Part shown: positions 1 to 8,500 of the stretch, piece by piece
Layout of the letters: each line of letters starts with the position of its first letter
How positions within the stretch are numbered: the first letter of the stretch is position 1
Origin: Dryas octopetala
Taxonomy: Eukaryota; Streptophyta; Magnoliopsida; Rosales; Rosaceae
NCBI GenBank assembly: GCA_963921425.1
Contig: OY992837.1
Span: forward strand, 13,613,896-13,677,895
Direction: 5' to 3'
DNA: 64,000 nt
The notes under the pieces: generated by a model
The model's database searches: none
What the model saw: only the letters and a program-made list of their open reading frames with translations
What the model was told of the DNA's origin: nothing
Made by a program: the position numbers and the translations under genes

Positions 1-1787
1 GATTTTTTTATCAATGGCAACAAAGCAGGGTCTACATTATCCTTAGACAATAAATCAACTATGAACTCCGTCGTTGATGCATCTGCAGAGAAACCCCTCT
101 CCACCATTTCTTCAATAAGTCCCACCGCCCTTAATGTCTCATTGTTACTGAAAAACCCTCGGATAATTATGTTATAGGTGCAACCATCTGGAGGACAACC
201 TTTCTCTTCCATTCCTCTAAGCAACTTTTCTGCTTCGTTCATTGAGCCTGCAGTACAAAATCCACTAATCATTATACTATATGTCCACACATCAGGTTCA
301 AATCCCTTTGATGATAAACTGCGAAAGAGATCCCTCGCAGATTCAAGTTTTCCAGCTTTGCACAAACCTTCAATTAGAATATTGTAAATCACAATATTCA
401 TATCCAACTTCTTGCCTTCTATCTCTGTAAACAATTCTATTGCCATAGAAAGTCGTTGGTTTTTACAAAGGCCATCCAATAAAACAGCATAAGTTTGGAC
501 ATTTGGAAGTTGGCCACAAGCTTGCATCTTAGAGAGCAAGTTTTGAGCATCTTGTGTTCTCCCAACTTTGAAAAAACCATCCATAAGAGTGGTATAAGTA
601 ATGGTATCTGGAATGATTTCCTTGAGAGACATTTCTTCAAAAAGCATCATGGCCTCTTCGATCTTTTTATGCTTGCAATATCCGTTTATCAATATGTTAT
701 AACTATGAGCATTGACAATGTCACCCTTGCTAAGCATTATATCAAAAACTCTTTTTGCTTCCTTCAATTCTCCTCGCAAGCAGTAACCATCCATAAGCGA
801 AGTGTACGTAACCGTATTAGGTTCAATATCTCTTTCAATCATCGTTTCAACCACACTTTCTGCTTCCACAGCTTTCCCCTCCTTACAAAGTGTATCTACT
901 AAGATACTGAAGGTGCGTACATCTGGAAAGATTTTTTTACTCACCATTTCCTTCAACAATCTCGTAGCTTCTTCCCACTCGCCTAATTTGCAAACTCCAT
1001 CAATTAAAGAATTATACGTAATGACGTTAGGAACAATACCCCTACTAATCATTTCTGTAAAGAGGTTCAATGCATCAGCAACTTGCGTGTCTTTACAAAG
1101 ATTATCAATGATCGTGCTATAGACAACTACATCAGGCTTACAGCCTTCTTGTTCCATCTTCCTAAGCAATTGAATAGCCGCACCATTATTACCCTTTTTG
1201 CAAAAGGCGTTTATTAATGTACCAAATGTGACCACATTGGGCTTACAACCTCCCTCCACCATATTTCTGTACAGTCCTGCAGCCTCAGCAACTCTATCTT
1301 CGAGAAGAAAGCCCCTGATTAGAGTGGTGAAGGTTGCAACATTTGGTTCAAAGCCAAATTTGAAGAATTTTCCCAACACCGATAAACTACAACCCATTTG
1401 GTTCAAATGGCAAAAACAATTAATGATAATGTTTAGAGTATAAACACTAGGTGCAATTCCCAACACGTTCATTTGGTTACTCAACGAGATGACTGCCGAA
1501 TAATGTTTCAATTTGGCAAGTTGACCCATAATTTGATTGAAACGGACAACCGAAGGCAGAGGACGCATTTGAAGCATGGTATTGAACAAATTGAAAGCAT
1601 CGTGGAGATTAGTGGGTTTGGGTTGGGGGTTTGTAGATTTTGTTGGGTTTGAGGATTGAGAATGAAACAAGGCAAAGTAATTGTTGAAGAAAAGAAGATG
1701 AGTAGAGTAGTGAAGACAAGGCAAAGGAATACCTCTGTGTCTGTTGCAAGAAGAAGAAGCACTTCTCCACATCGTCGTCTTCAGCAT
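1..1787 (-). CDS. P-class PPR protein, copy A (3' end cut by window edge)
   Basis: Organelle RNA-binding pentatricopeptide repeat protein of the Rf-like P class. The minus-strand frame is open from the ATG at 1787 to the window edge. It aligns base for base, with no net indel, to copy B at a constant offset of 14408, so only about two residues and the stop lie outside. The N-terminus (MLKTTMWRSASSSC...) is basic and Ser-rich with no early acids, as in a mitochondrial presequence. About fourteen 35-residue repeats follow. An upstream in-frame GTG (1799) was rejected in favour of the ATG. The 3' half is almost identical to copy B, while the central repeats differ, including at residues that read RNA bases (motif 4 F-G-T against Y-N-T in B). 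It has no introns, as is usual for the family. Known for the family: binding of organellar RNA, some acting as fertility restorers. The target is unknown. Confidence 0.88.
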   Translation of the reverse strand, partial: MLKTTMWRSASSSCNRHRGIPLPCLHYSTHLLFFNNYFALFHSQSSNPTKSTNPQPKPTNLHDAFNLFNTMLQMRPLPSVVRFNQIMGQLAKLKHYSAVISLSNQMNVLGIAPSVYTLNIIINCFCHLNQMGCSLSVLGKFFKFGFEPNVATFTTLIRGFLLEDRVAEAAGLYRNMVEGGCKPNVVTFGTLINAFCKKGNNGAAIQLLRKMEQEGCKPDVVVYSTIIDNLCKDTQVADALNLFTEMISRGIVPNVITYNSLIDGVCKLGEWEEATRLLKEMVSKKIFPDVRTFSILVDTLCKEGKAVEAESVVETMIERDIEPNTVTYTSLMDGYCLRGELKEAKRVFDIMLSKGDIVNAHSYNILINGYCKHKKIEEAMMLFEEMSLKEIIPDTITYTTLMDGFFKVGRTQDAQNLLSKMQACGQLPNVQTYAVLLDGLCKNQRLSMAIELFTEIEGKKLDMNIVIYNILIEGLCKAGKLESARDLFRSLSSKGFEPDVWTYSIMISGFCTAGSMNEAEKLLRGMEEKGCPPDGCTYNIIIRGFFSNNETLRAVGLIEEMVERGFSADASTTEFIVDLLSKDNVDPALLPLIKK

Positions 1788-1925
1788 CTCGGAGCCCACG
1801 GTCAGAGAAAGCTGGGAACAAAGCTCCCGATCAAGTGTCTGTTAACGAATAAAGGCTGTGCGCTAGCCAATAGTGTTGAAACCCCACGGCGTTGGAGTGG
1901 TAAATATTATGGTGGTGGGCTAAAC
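1788..1925 (-). promoter_or_regulatory. 5' leader/upstream of PPR copy A, shared with copy B
   Basis: These 138 bases upstream of the copy A start codon are repeated almost exactly upstream of copy B (16196-16333). Homology stops abruptly at about 1921, which marks the edge of the duplicated unit. Copy C shares only the first ~40 bases. No clear TATA box was found inside this short block, so any core promoter is inferred rather than seen. Confidence 0.45.
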
Positions 1926-2012
1926 CGCTAAAGCGTATTAAAAATTTAAAACCCACCGGAATCCTCTAGTGGCGTATATGTAAGGTGGCATTAGCCTCAT
2001 TTTCTTGTAGTG

Positions 2013-2585
2013 TCTAAATTTAAAATGCTATACAATAAAACTAAACTTCATTTCCTTTTATTCGATGTCTCATACTTTCATATATGTATATATGGGATTA
2101 ATACCATTTTGCTCCCCCGACTATTACACTTGTATCAGTTTGCTCCCCAGACTTCTAATTTGAAAATTAAGGACTCTGACTTTTTCAATTTGGCCAATTG
2201 AGGTTCTTTTGTCAATTTACACATTTTTTATCCAAATCTTTGAGGGCAAGATGGTCTCTTCCAATTAGATCTTATCATTTTTTCCTCATGCATCATTTTT
2301 CCTCTTTTATTTCTTGCTAAATTTTGCTTGATCATCTCGACATTTTAGATGAAAAATGTATAAATTGACGGAATAACCTTAATTGGCAAAATTGAAAAAG
2401 TCAGGGTCTTTAATTTTCCAAATTAGAAGTCTGGGGAGCAAACTGATACATGTGTAATAGTCTGGGGAGCAAAATGACATTAATCCCTATATATATATAT
2501 ATTGTTATCAACCAAAAGGAAAATGTCTCATATATTGTTGATGGCCCAATACAACTATTAGTTGTTCAGTAATTGAGATAAAAAG
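2013..2585. repeat. Duplicated 3' flank of the strictosidine-synthase-like gene, split by a MITE
   Basis: Bases 2013-2093 plus 2488-2585 match the sequence just downstream of the SSL stop codon (about 12270-12415), including the shared stretch TAAATTTAAAATGCTATACA and the later CAACTATTAGTTGTTCAGTA. The copy is interrupted by the TIR element at 2094-2487, which the 12.3-kb copy lacks. This suggests that a second SSL gene or fragment once lay here. Confidence 0.7.
2094..2487. mobile_element. 394-bp MITE with long terminal inverted repeats
   Basis: It starts GGGATTAATACCATTTTGCT and ends with the near reverse complement AAAATGACATTAATCCC. The inverted repeats extend over roughly 130 bp each side and include the motif TTTGCTCCCCAGACTTCTAA. 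The flanks are AT-rich (TATATAT on both sides), consistent with an 8-9 bp Mutator-type target duplication, although the simple sequence makes its length uncertain. The paralogous 3' flank at 12.3 kb is the empty site. There is no coding capacity. Confidence 0.75.
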
Positions 2586-3083
2586 GTCCAAAACACTATG
2601 CATTAGTTAGGCGTATAGTAGAGGGATATGAATTTTTTGTTGCGTTTCTTTTAGGTATTGGTATAATTGAAATATATCAACTCATACTTTTAGGTGGCAA
2701 ACCATATCTTTGTTTAGGTTAATGGTATAGGTTTCAAGTTTAGGTTATAGATTTAGGGTATATGTACATATGATATGAACAACCTACGTACCGATACAAT
2801 TGAAATGTACCAACCCATATTTTTTTTTTGAATTAATTATCTCCTACTACATGTCAACTTTTATATTTACCTTCAACTATACATATTGTTTAAACTTAAC
2901 AATACGGTACTTTTTGTATTTTGGGGGCCAACTGTCCTTTACTAACCCACATTAAATAACCATTTTTCCGTTCTTTTATTTTTTTATAGAATATTTAATA
3001 TTTATCTTTTTCTTTTCTAGTATAGTTTGTACGTTGTTTGGCTCTATTTTTAGAGTCTCTGTATTTCCAAATCTCACAAGCTC

Positions 3084-3087
<4 letters not shown>

Positions 3088-3148
<61 letters not shown>
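3088..3148. repeat. (CT)n microsatellite
   Basis: About thirty uninterrupted CT dinucleotides. Confidence 0.95.
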
Positions 3149-3153
<5 letters not shown>

Positions 3154-3296
3154 TGATCGAAGCCTTCTAATGGATCTGCTCCGAGTTTGATCGAAGTCTT
3201 CTAGATCTGCTTTGACCATAGCTTGTGGTACGTAAACTCCTACTTTGATTTCTTATCAGTAGAAGGTTCTTGATTTTTTTTTTTAAGCTCAATTTC

Positions 3297-3560
3297 TGAA
3301 ACTGCAATTTCTGGAATATTGCAAGTGAACTGAAACTGCAGTTTATTGGAGTTGCAGTTACTAATTGCAGTTTCTGAAACTGCAAATGAACTAAAACTGT
3401 AGTTTATTTGAGTTGTAAGCTTGCAGTTGTAGTGTAAGTGAAATTGCAGTTTATTGGAGCTGCATGCTTGCAGTTGCAGTTACTAACTGCAGTTTCTAAA
3501 ACTGCAGAGTGAACTGAAACTGCAGTTTTTTTGGAGTTGCAGGCTTGCAGTTGCAGAACG
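3297..3560. repeat. Degenerate tandem repeat of CTGCAG-centred palindromes
   Basis: The stretch consists of reiterated blocks of the type GTGAACTGAAACTGCAGTTT...GGAGTTGCAG...CTTGCAGTTGCAG. The longest match is between 3326-3390 and 3489-3560. Each block contains self-complementary AAACTGCAGTTT-like cores, so the single strand could fold into serial short hairpins. There is no coding signal. Confidence 0.65.
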
Positions 3561-4099
3561 ATGCTTGTAAGTGAAGATGAACAATTGTTGATTTGGTAAA
3601 GTTGAAGAAAGAGATTGATTTGGCAAAGAAAAGAAGAAGATCAGTTTTGGGTTGTTTGTGTAGTTGGTTTGATTGTGATGCATTTCTTTTGGAAGGTGTC
3701 CGCATATTATATTTTGGGCTGGTAGATAGTGTCCACAAGTTAATAAAAATAGATTGAGTGGTTTTAGTTAATATTTTGCTTTGTTAGTACCTTATAATTA
3801 ATAGACTCTTTTTTTTTTTTTTTTTCCAATCCCTTAATTAGTTTTTTCATGTTGTAGACTTGTAGACTAATGTATTTTTATTTTTATTTTTGCAGGTACA
3901 TATTTTATGAGATTTCTACGATGTAAATCCAATAAATTATGGGATTTAAATTCGTTAAATTCCTTAAATAGTGGAACTTAAATCTCACAATATTTGGGAT
4001 TTAAATTTCATAAATTTTAGGATAATATTAAGAGTAGGCAACTGTACAATATTTTTATATCTCAATCAATTATTATAAACTATTATGGTATTAGACTAA

Positions 4100-4773
4100 G
4101 GGCCAGTTTGGTATTGCTGTGAGAAAAAACAGCTGTGAAGTAAAGTCAGCTGTAAAGTAAAGCAGTTGAGTGTTTGGTAAATTATGTTTTCAAAAGTGCT
4201 GTGAATGCAAAAAACAATATCAAAGTGTTTGGTAAATGTTAATGTAAAAGTGTTGTGACTGTGTATAATTATTAAAATGGACATAATGCTGAAAGTGTAT
4301 TTCACTTATTTGTTTGGTAAAACTAAAATGTTTTTTTACTTATTTTTTAAATTTGTGGCTACAAATTTTTATTAGCATTAATTTTTTTAAGAATAACATT
4401 ATTAAATAAGTATTCCTATTATTTTTTTAAGTATATTATAATTTTAATCGTACAAATAAAATATCATAATTAATTATCACAATATAAAATATAACTAATA
4501 ATGAACATATTTTTTAATTTAAAATAAACAAATAAAAATTATAGAAATCAATAAGGGTAGTATTGGTAAAATAAAATATTCATTGTTGTTGTGATTCACT
4601 GCAGTTTTCAAAAGTACCTAGAAACCTGCTTTATGTTTTTGTTGTGGGGAGTTGAGAATTGTGGGGGAAAGCAGTTTTTTATTTTTTTACCAAACACCAA
4701 AACTGCTGTAGGTGATTGAGAATTGTCATCCACAGTAGCTTTTGGGTCCTTTACCGCAATCCCAAACGAAGCC
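4100..4773. mobile_element. PIF/Harbinger (Tourist)-like MITE
   Basis: The ends form an inverted repeat: left GGGCCAGTTTGGTATTGC, right (reverse complement) GGCTTCGTTTGGGATTGC. Both ends abut TAA (4097-4099 and 4774-4776), fitting the 3-bp TWA target duplication of PIF/Harbinger elements. The 674-bp interior is AT-rich with no ORF, so it is non-autonomous. Confidence 0.7.
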
Positions 4774-4776
4774 TAA

Positions 4777-5800
4777 GAGGTATATATAAAATGGACCGGC
4801 CTTTAAAGCTCTCTTGAAAATTTAAAGTAAACTTAATTTGGATGCACTTACCCGGCCATTAACAAATAACAACATCGATCAACTTATATAATTGGGCTTC
4901 CTCAAAAAAAAGAAAAAAAGAAAAAAAAAAATTGGGATTGGGATTGGTTTACTCTTTCATTTAAATTAGACTCCATGAAACAACCGTCATGTGTACAAGG
5001 GCATTTTAATTTGAGAGTTTTTCAATTTTTCATGCCATGTTGGGAGCCTATACGCCCTTGGACTATCAAGCTAGGTTGAAGCAATATGAATCCCCAATTA
5101 AATCACTTGGAAAGATAACATGTGTCAACTCTTAACTCAAAAGAACTCAATGCAATATAATTACAAATCTAATGTGGGATGCATCCTAACCACTTGTTAG
5201 GGGTTCACGTCTTTCGGCTTCCAAGGTTGCACCGAAATTGTCCCTAATTTAACCACTTGAAATGGCAACAAGTGTCAAGTTTAATTTATCTCAAAAGACT
5301 GTGATGAAATTTAGGGAAATATTCTACTAGATATACCTAATTATGGACTTATCCGATATATGACAATTATATTTAATCCACTATATTATGTAACATGTCG
5401 AGTGTACTACACAAAACTCTAATAGCAGACAAGAGCCTATCACAAATTAGTAGTGAATCGTATTAAATTTTTGTTAGAATCCAACAAGATCTATTCAATA
5501 ATTTTTGCATTTTTGGGGGGAAGGGGCTATTGGAATTACCTAGGTGGAGACTTTCATTAATTCTGTAGGCTAGAATTGGGCTAGCCGTCAATTTACCTCC
5601 ACCTTCACCCAAAATATAGCTTACAAAATTAATGATGTTGAAGTCAATATAGCCGTCAATTTACCCCTCCGACCCTACCTGCTTTTTTTCAACCCCCAAA
5701 AATTACTTCCCCACACAACAGTTTTGAAAATAAATAACTTTCATTTTTTTACCGAACACCAAGGTGTGGTGTGTTACTTATTTTCAACACAAAAATAAAT
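4777..5800. other. Intergenic, nothing recognised
   Basis: AT-rich DNA without a long ORF, RNA gene or clear repeat boundary. A poly-A stretch near 4905-4930 is the only low-complexity feature. Confidence 0.5.
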
Positions 5801-6010
5801 AAATAAATAAATAATTAAAACTACATAATATTAGACAAAATAAACTCAAAAAGAAAAATAATGAGCAGAAACTCCAAACACTAGTGTTGTTTTATTTTTT
5901 ATTTTTTTATCTACAGAAGTGGGCCCACATTTGATTGAGTTAAAGAGAAGTGGTGCAAGTATGACATGCGGGAGGCCACGTATATATAGGCGTCAGTGGC
6001 ATTGCTCTGT
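5801..6010 (+). repeat. Orphan duplicate of the SSL gene promoter
   Basis: About 200 bases match 8250-8458, the sequence directly upstream of the SSL gene, nearly base for base. The match includes the TATA region CACGTATATATAGGCGTCAG. Similarity ends a few bases after the TATA box at CTCTGT, so no SSL exon follows. A second TATA-like CTACGTATATATAGG lies immediately downstream (6012-6026). Confidence 0.85.
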
Positions 6011-6360
6011 CCTACGTATATATAGGTAGGACTCCACCTAGATATGAACTAGGACTCTTAACCTTAGAGAAGCAGGATTGTATCTCGGCACAAAGTCTAC
6101 TATGGGAAGGACTTGCCGAAACAACCTCTATAAAATAGAGCTAGTCCCTGCTCTCATACACACCGCAGAATATTGAGCCCCATAGAATCAATTGCTTCAA
6201 GTTGTAGAGAGAGTAGAAGGCTAGCTTGTTGATTCCACCATGTCTTCCTCATCTAATGGTAAGTTTGGACTTGCAGGTAGTGATGATTTTCGTGTTCTTA
6301 TACATGTATGTCTCAAGTATATATAACTGGATGTTTTATATATAGTTTACAGTTTAACAT
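6011..6360 (+). promoter_or_regulatory. Promoter-like module with orphan first exon (MSSSSNG + splice donor), copy 1
   Basis: A TATA-like CTATAAAATAG lies near 6128, followed by a leader and an ATG at 6240. That ATG opens a 19-nt exon (MSSSSN + 1 nt) ending at an excellent donor, GGTAAGT (6259). No downstream exon is recognisable in the next 1.2 kb. The same module recurs at 16890-17110 with few changes. It looks like the 5' end of a gene whose body was lost, or a duplicated promoter/leader. The product cannot be identified from seven codons. Confidence 0.4.
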
Positions 6361-7524
6361 TACCCGAGGAAAGTCTTCTTGCACTACTCTAGAAGTGTTC
6401 AAGCAATTTTGGTGCCTCTTCTTAGAATTAGTTGATTGATCTCTGCCAAGACTGCCATGCACAAAAGACATACAAGCAAACAACAAATGCGGTAAGCCTG
6501 TTATAATTAAGGATCAATGCAAACTTCTAAGTGACATATAGCTTCCCCTCCATACCATACAATAGAGTGTTAAGAAATTACCTAATCTTTTTGAGAACAG
6601 CTGGACCCTTGCTCACATTTGACATGACTCAGATGACCAAATGAAGGAGTGAGTCATAGGACCAGGTGGGTCCTCGGTCTGCATGATTCTCCATCATAAC
6701 AAAGTCCTTGTTTTACCAAGCAAAGCAGTGTCACACATTTTAAATTGTAGCAAAAAGATGTAGAAAAAAGACCACAAGGTTTAGAAAGTGTGGGTGTGGC
6801 ACTGTGGCCCCATAAAATTATCAGAAATTGAGGTGGAGAAGGTCTAGAAGACTATGTCCACAAGCTTGGTTGCCCAAGCCCAATGATCTAATTTCAGTCA
6901 CACTCCTCAATAACACTGTCTGGTTATGTCTCTTTCCTAGTTTTCAACCATCAAATTCATGTGTCATTTTCACCCAATATATATCATTCATGTGGCTAAG
7001 ATGAACCGAGGAGTATGCTTCACCAATGTCGTGCTTGGACTTGGAGGAGTGGGGCATTAGTCTATGGATTATAATTGTTCCTTGTTTGTTTGAAAGAGCC
7101 TGACTTAAGGACGATTTTCTTTTCTTTCTGTTTTTCTAAGCAGATAATATACGGTTGATGAAAAAGAAAAATTAGAAATTGCAGAACAAAGCAAAGATGA
7201 GAATTACTAGTAATCCTCATGATGGGTCCTTGGCAAGGATGGATATGACATTATCCATTTTGTTTCGTCTCATTCGGTGACCGTATATATTAATCAATCA
7301 AATGGTTTGTTCAGTTACATTATGATTAAGAATCAATAGTTTAATTCAAAAGAATCAGTGGTCATGATTTATTTTGTACATCCAGTGTTGTGCACCATGA
7401 TCATCTACAATCTACAACTTTAGAATTAATGTTGATACACAACTCCAAGTCATGTGTAGGAGTTGACGAATATAAGACGTACCCTACACATCTTGATTTA
7501 ATTATGTGAGACTTTTCTTTAGTG
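6361..7524. repeat. Segmental duplication, copy 1 (with empty CACTA site)
   Basis: This closely matches 17184-17402 joined to 23883-24813. The join is exact at the sequence AATAGAGTGTTAAGAA (6561-6576), which contains one TGT (6568-6570). In copy 2 a CACTA element is inserted here, flanked by TGT on both sides. No protein-coding gene is visible. Confidence 0.9.
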
Positions 7525-7526
7525 TC

Positions 7527-7795
7527 ATTGTTACTGTCTGGCAGTGACAATCAGGTATTGTTATTGTTTGATAGTAACAATTACTTATTGCTACTGCATG
7601 GTAGTGACAATCATGTATTGTTATTATTTAATAGTAACAATTACCTATATATTGCTACTACCTGTCAGTAATAATCACTTATTGCTACTGTCTTGCAGTG
7701 ATAATCAGGTATTGTTATTGTTTGATAGTAACAATTACTTATTGCTACTGCTTTGCAGTAATAATCACCTATTACTACGATCTGACAGTGACAAT
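7527..7795. repeat. Array of nine 25-nt hairpins at 30-bp pitch
   Basis: Nine units start at 7527, 7557, 7587, 7617, 7651, 7681, 7711, 7741 and 7771. Each is an imperfect palindrome of type ATTGYTAYTG-N5-YAGTRAYAAT, separated by 5-nt linkers (CAGGT, TACTT, CATGT, CACTT, CACCT). There is one 34-bp step between units 4 and 5. Arms covary in part (ACTG with CAGT, ATTG with TAGT). Open reading frames across it are repeat artefacts. It is followed by an (AT)n stretch near 7816-7834. Confidence 0.9.
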
Positions 7796-8249
7796 CATTC
7801 AATATGAAAAAAAAAAATATATATATATATATATAAAAAATATCATAGCCTAAAGGAATGTAAAAAACACAATAATAGGTTGTCACTCTTAAACATGTAA
7901 TCAAATCTAAATAAACCAAAATTAAAGCTTCTGCAATCAAAAGCAACCAAACAAATTAATTAATCAGATCCACATCACCTCTTAAACCCACAAATAAACA
8001 AATAAACTACATATCAACCCAACTAAAGTTCGGTGACTGAACCAACCCAACTAAAGTCCACCAGATGGAGAAGACGTAGCTAAGTTCAAGCTGAAAGGTC
8101 CCAACTAAAGTCCACCCCCTAAAGCTCCCCATTTTAAAATGTAGGTAAGTAATTGATGTTTCAAGTTTAGTGTTTAAAATTTATTTTCCTTTCTAATGAA
8201 GGAAAAGAGCTAGAAATGCCTAGAATCATTCATAATTACCTTGAAAAAA

Positions 8250-8500
8250 AATTAAATAAAAAATTAAAACTACATAATATTAGACAAAATAAACTCAAAA
8301 AGAAAAATAATGAGCAGAAACTCCAAACACTAGTGTTGTTTTATTTTTTATTTTTTTATCCACAGAAGTGGGCCCACATTTGATTGAGTTAAAGAGAAGT
8401 GGTGCAAGTATGACATGCGGGAGGCCACGTATATATAGGCGTCAGTGGCATTGCTCTGTTCATATATAACTGGCTTGTGTTCTGGACAAGCAAGAGAAGC
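8250..8500 (+). promoter_or_regulatory. Promoter and leader of the SSL gene
   Basis: A TATATATA box at 8430-8437 lies about 65 bases upstream of the ATG at 8501. The block from about 8250 to 8458 is duplicated at 5801-6010. A GTG at 8477 opens the same frame but lies in the leader and is not taken as the start. Confidence 0.6.

Larger units (their letters stand above)
2590..4096. other. Intergenic, no gene seen; CT microsatellite and palindrome-rich stretch
   Basis: AT-rich sequence without a credible gene. It holds a pure CT dinucleotide tract at 3088-3148 and a repeat stretch at 3297-3560 rich in AACTGCAGTT palindromes (listed separately). Short ORFs on the minus strand here are repeat translations (for example Arg-Glu runs across the CT tract). 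Confidence 0.6.

Noticed and set aside
178..1443. Plus-strand ORFs opposite PPR copy A (and the same at 14586-15148)
   Set aside because: Shadows of the PPR coding strand; they lack family similarity and start codon context.
7527..7795. CRISPR-like array
   Set aside because: Units are degenerate palindromes with 5-nt linkers, there are no unique spacers, and the context is a plant nuclear genome.
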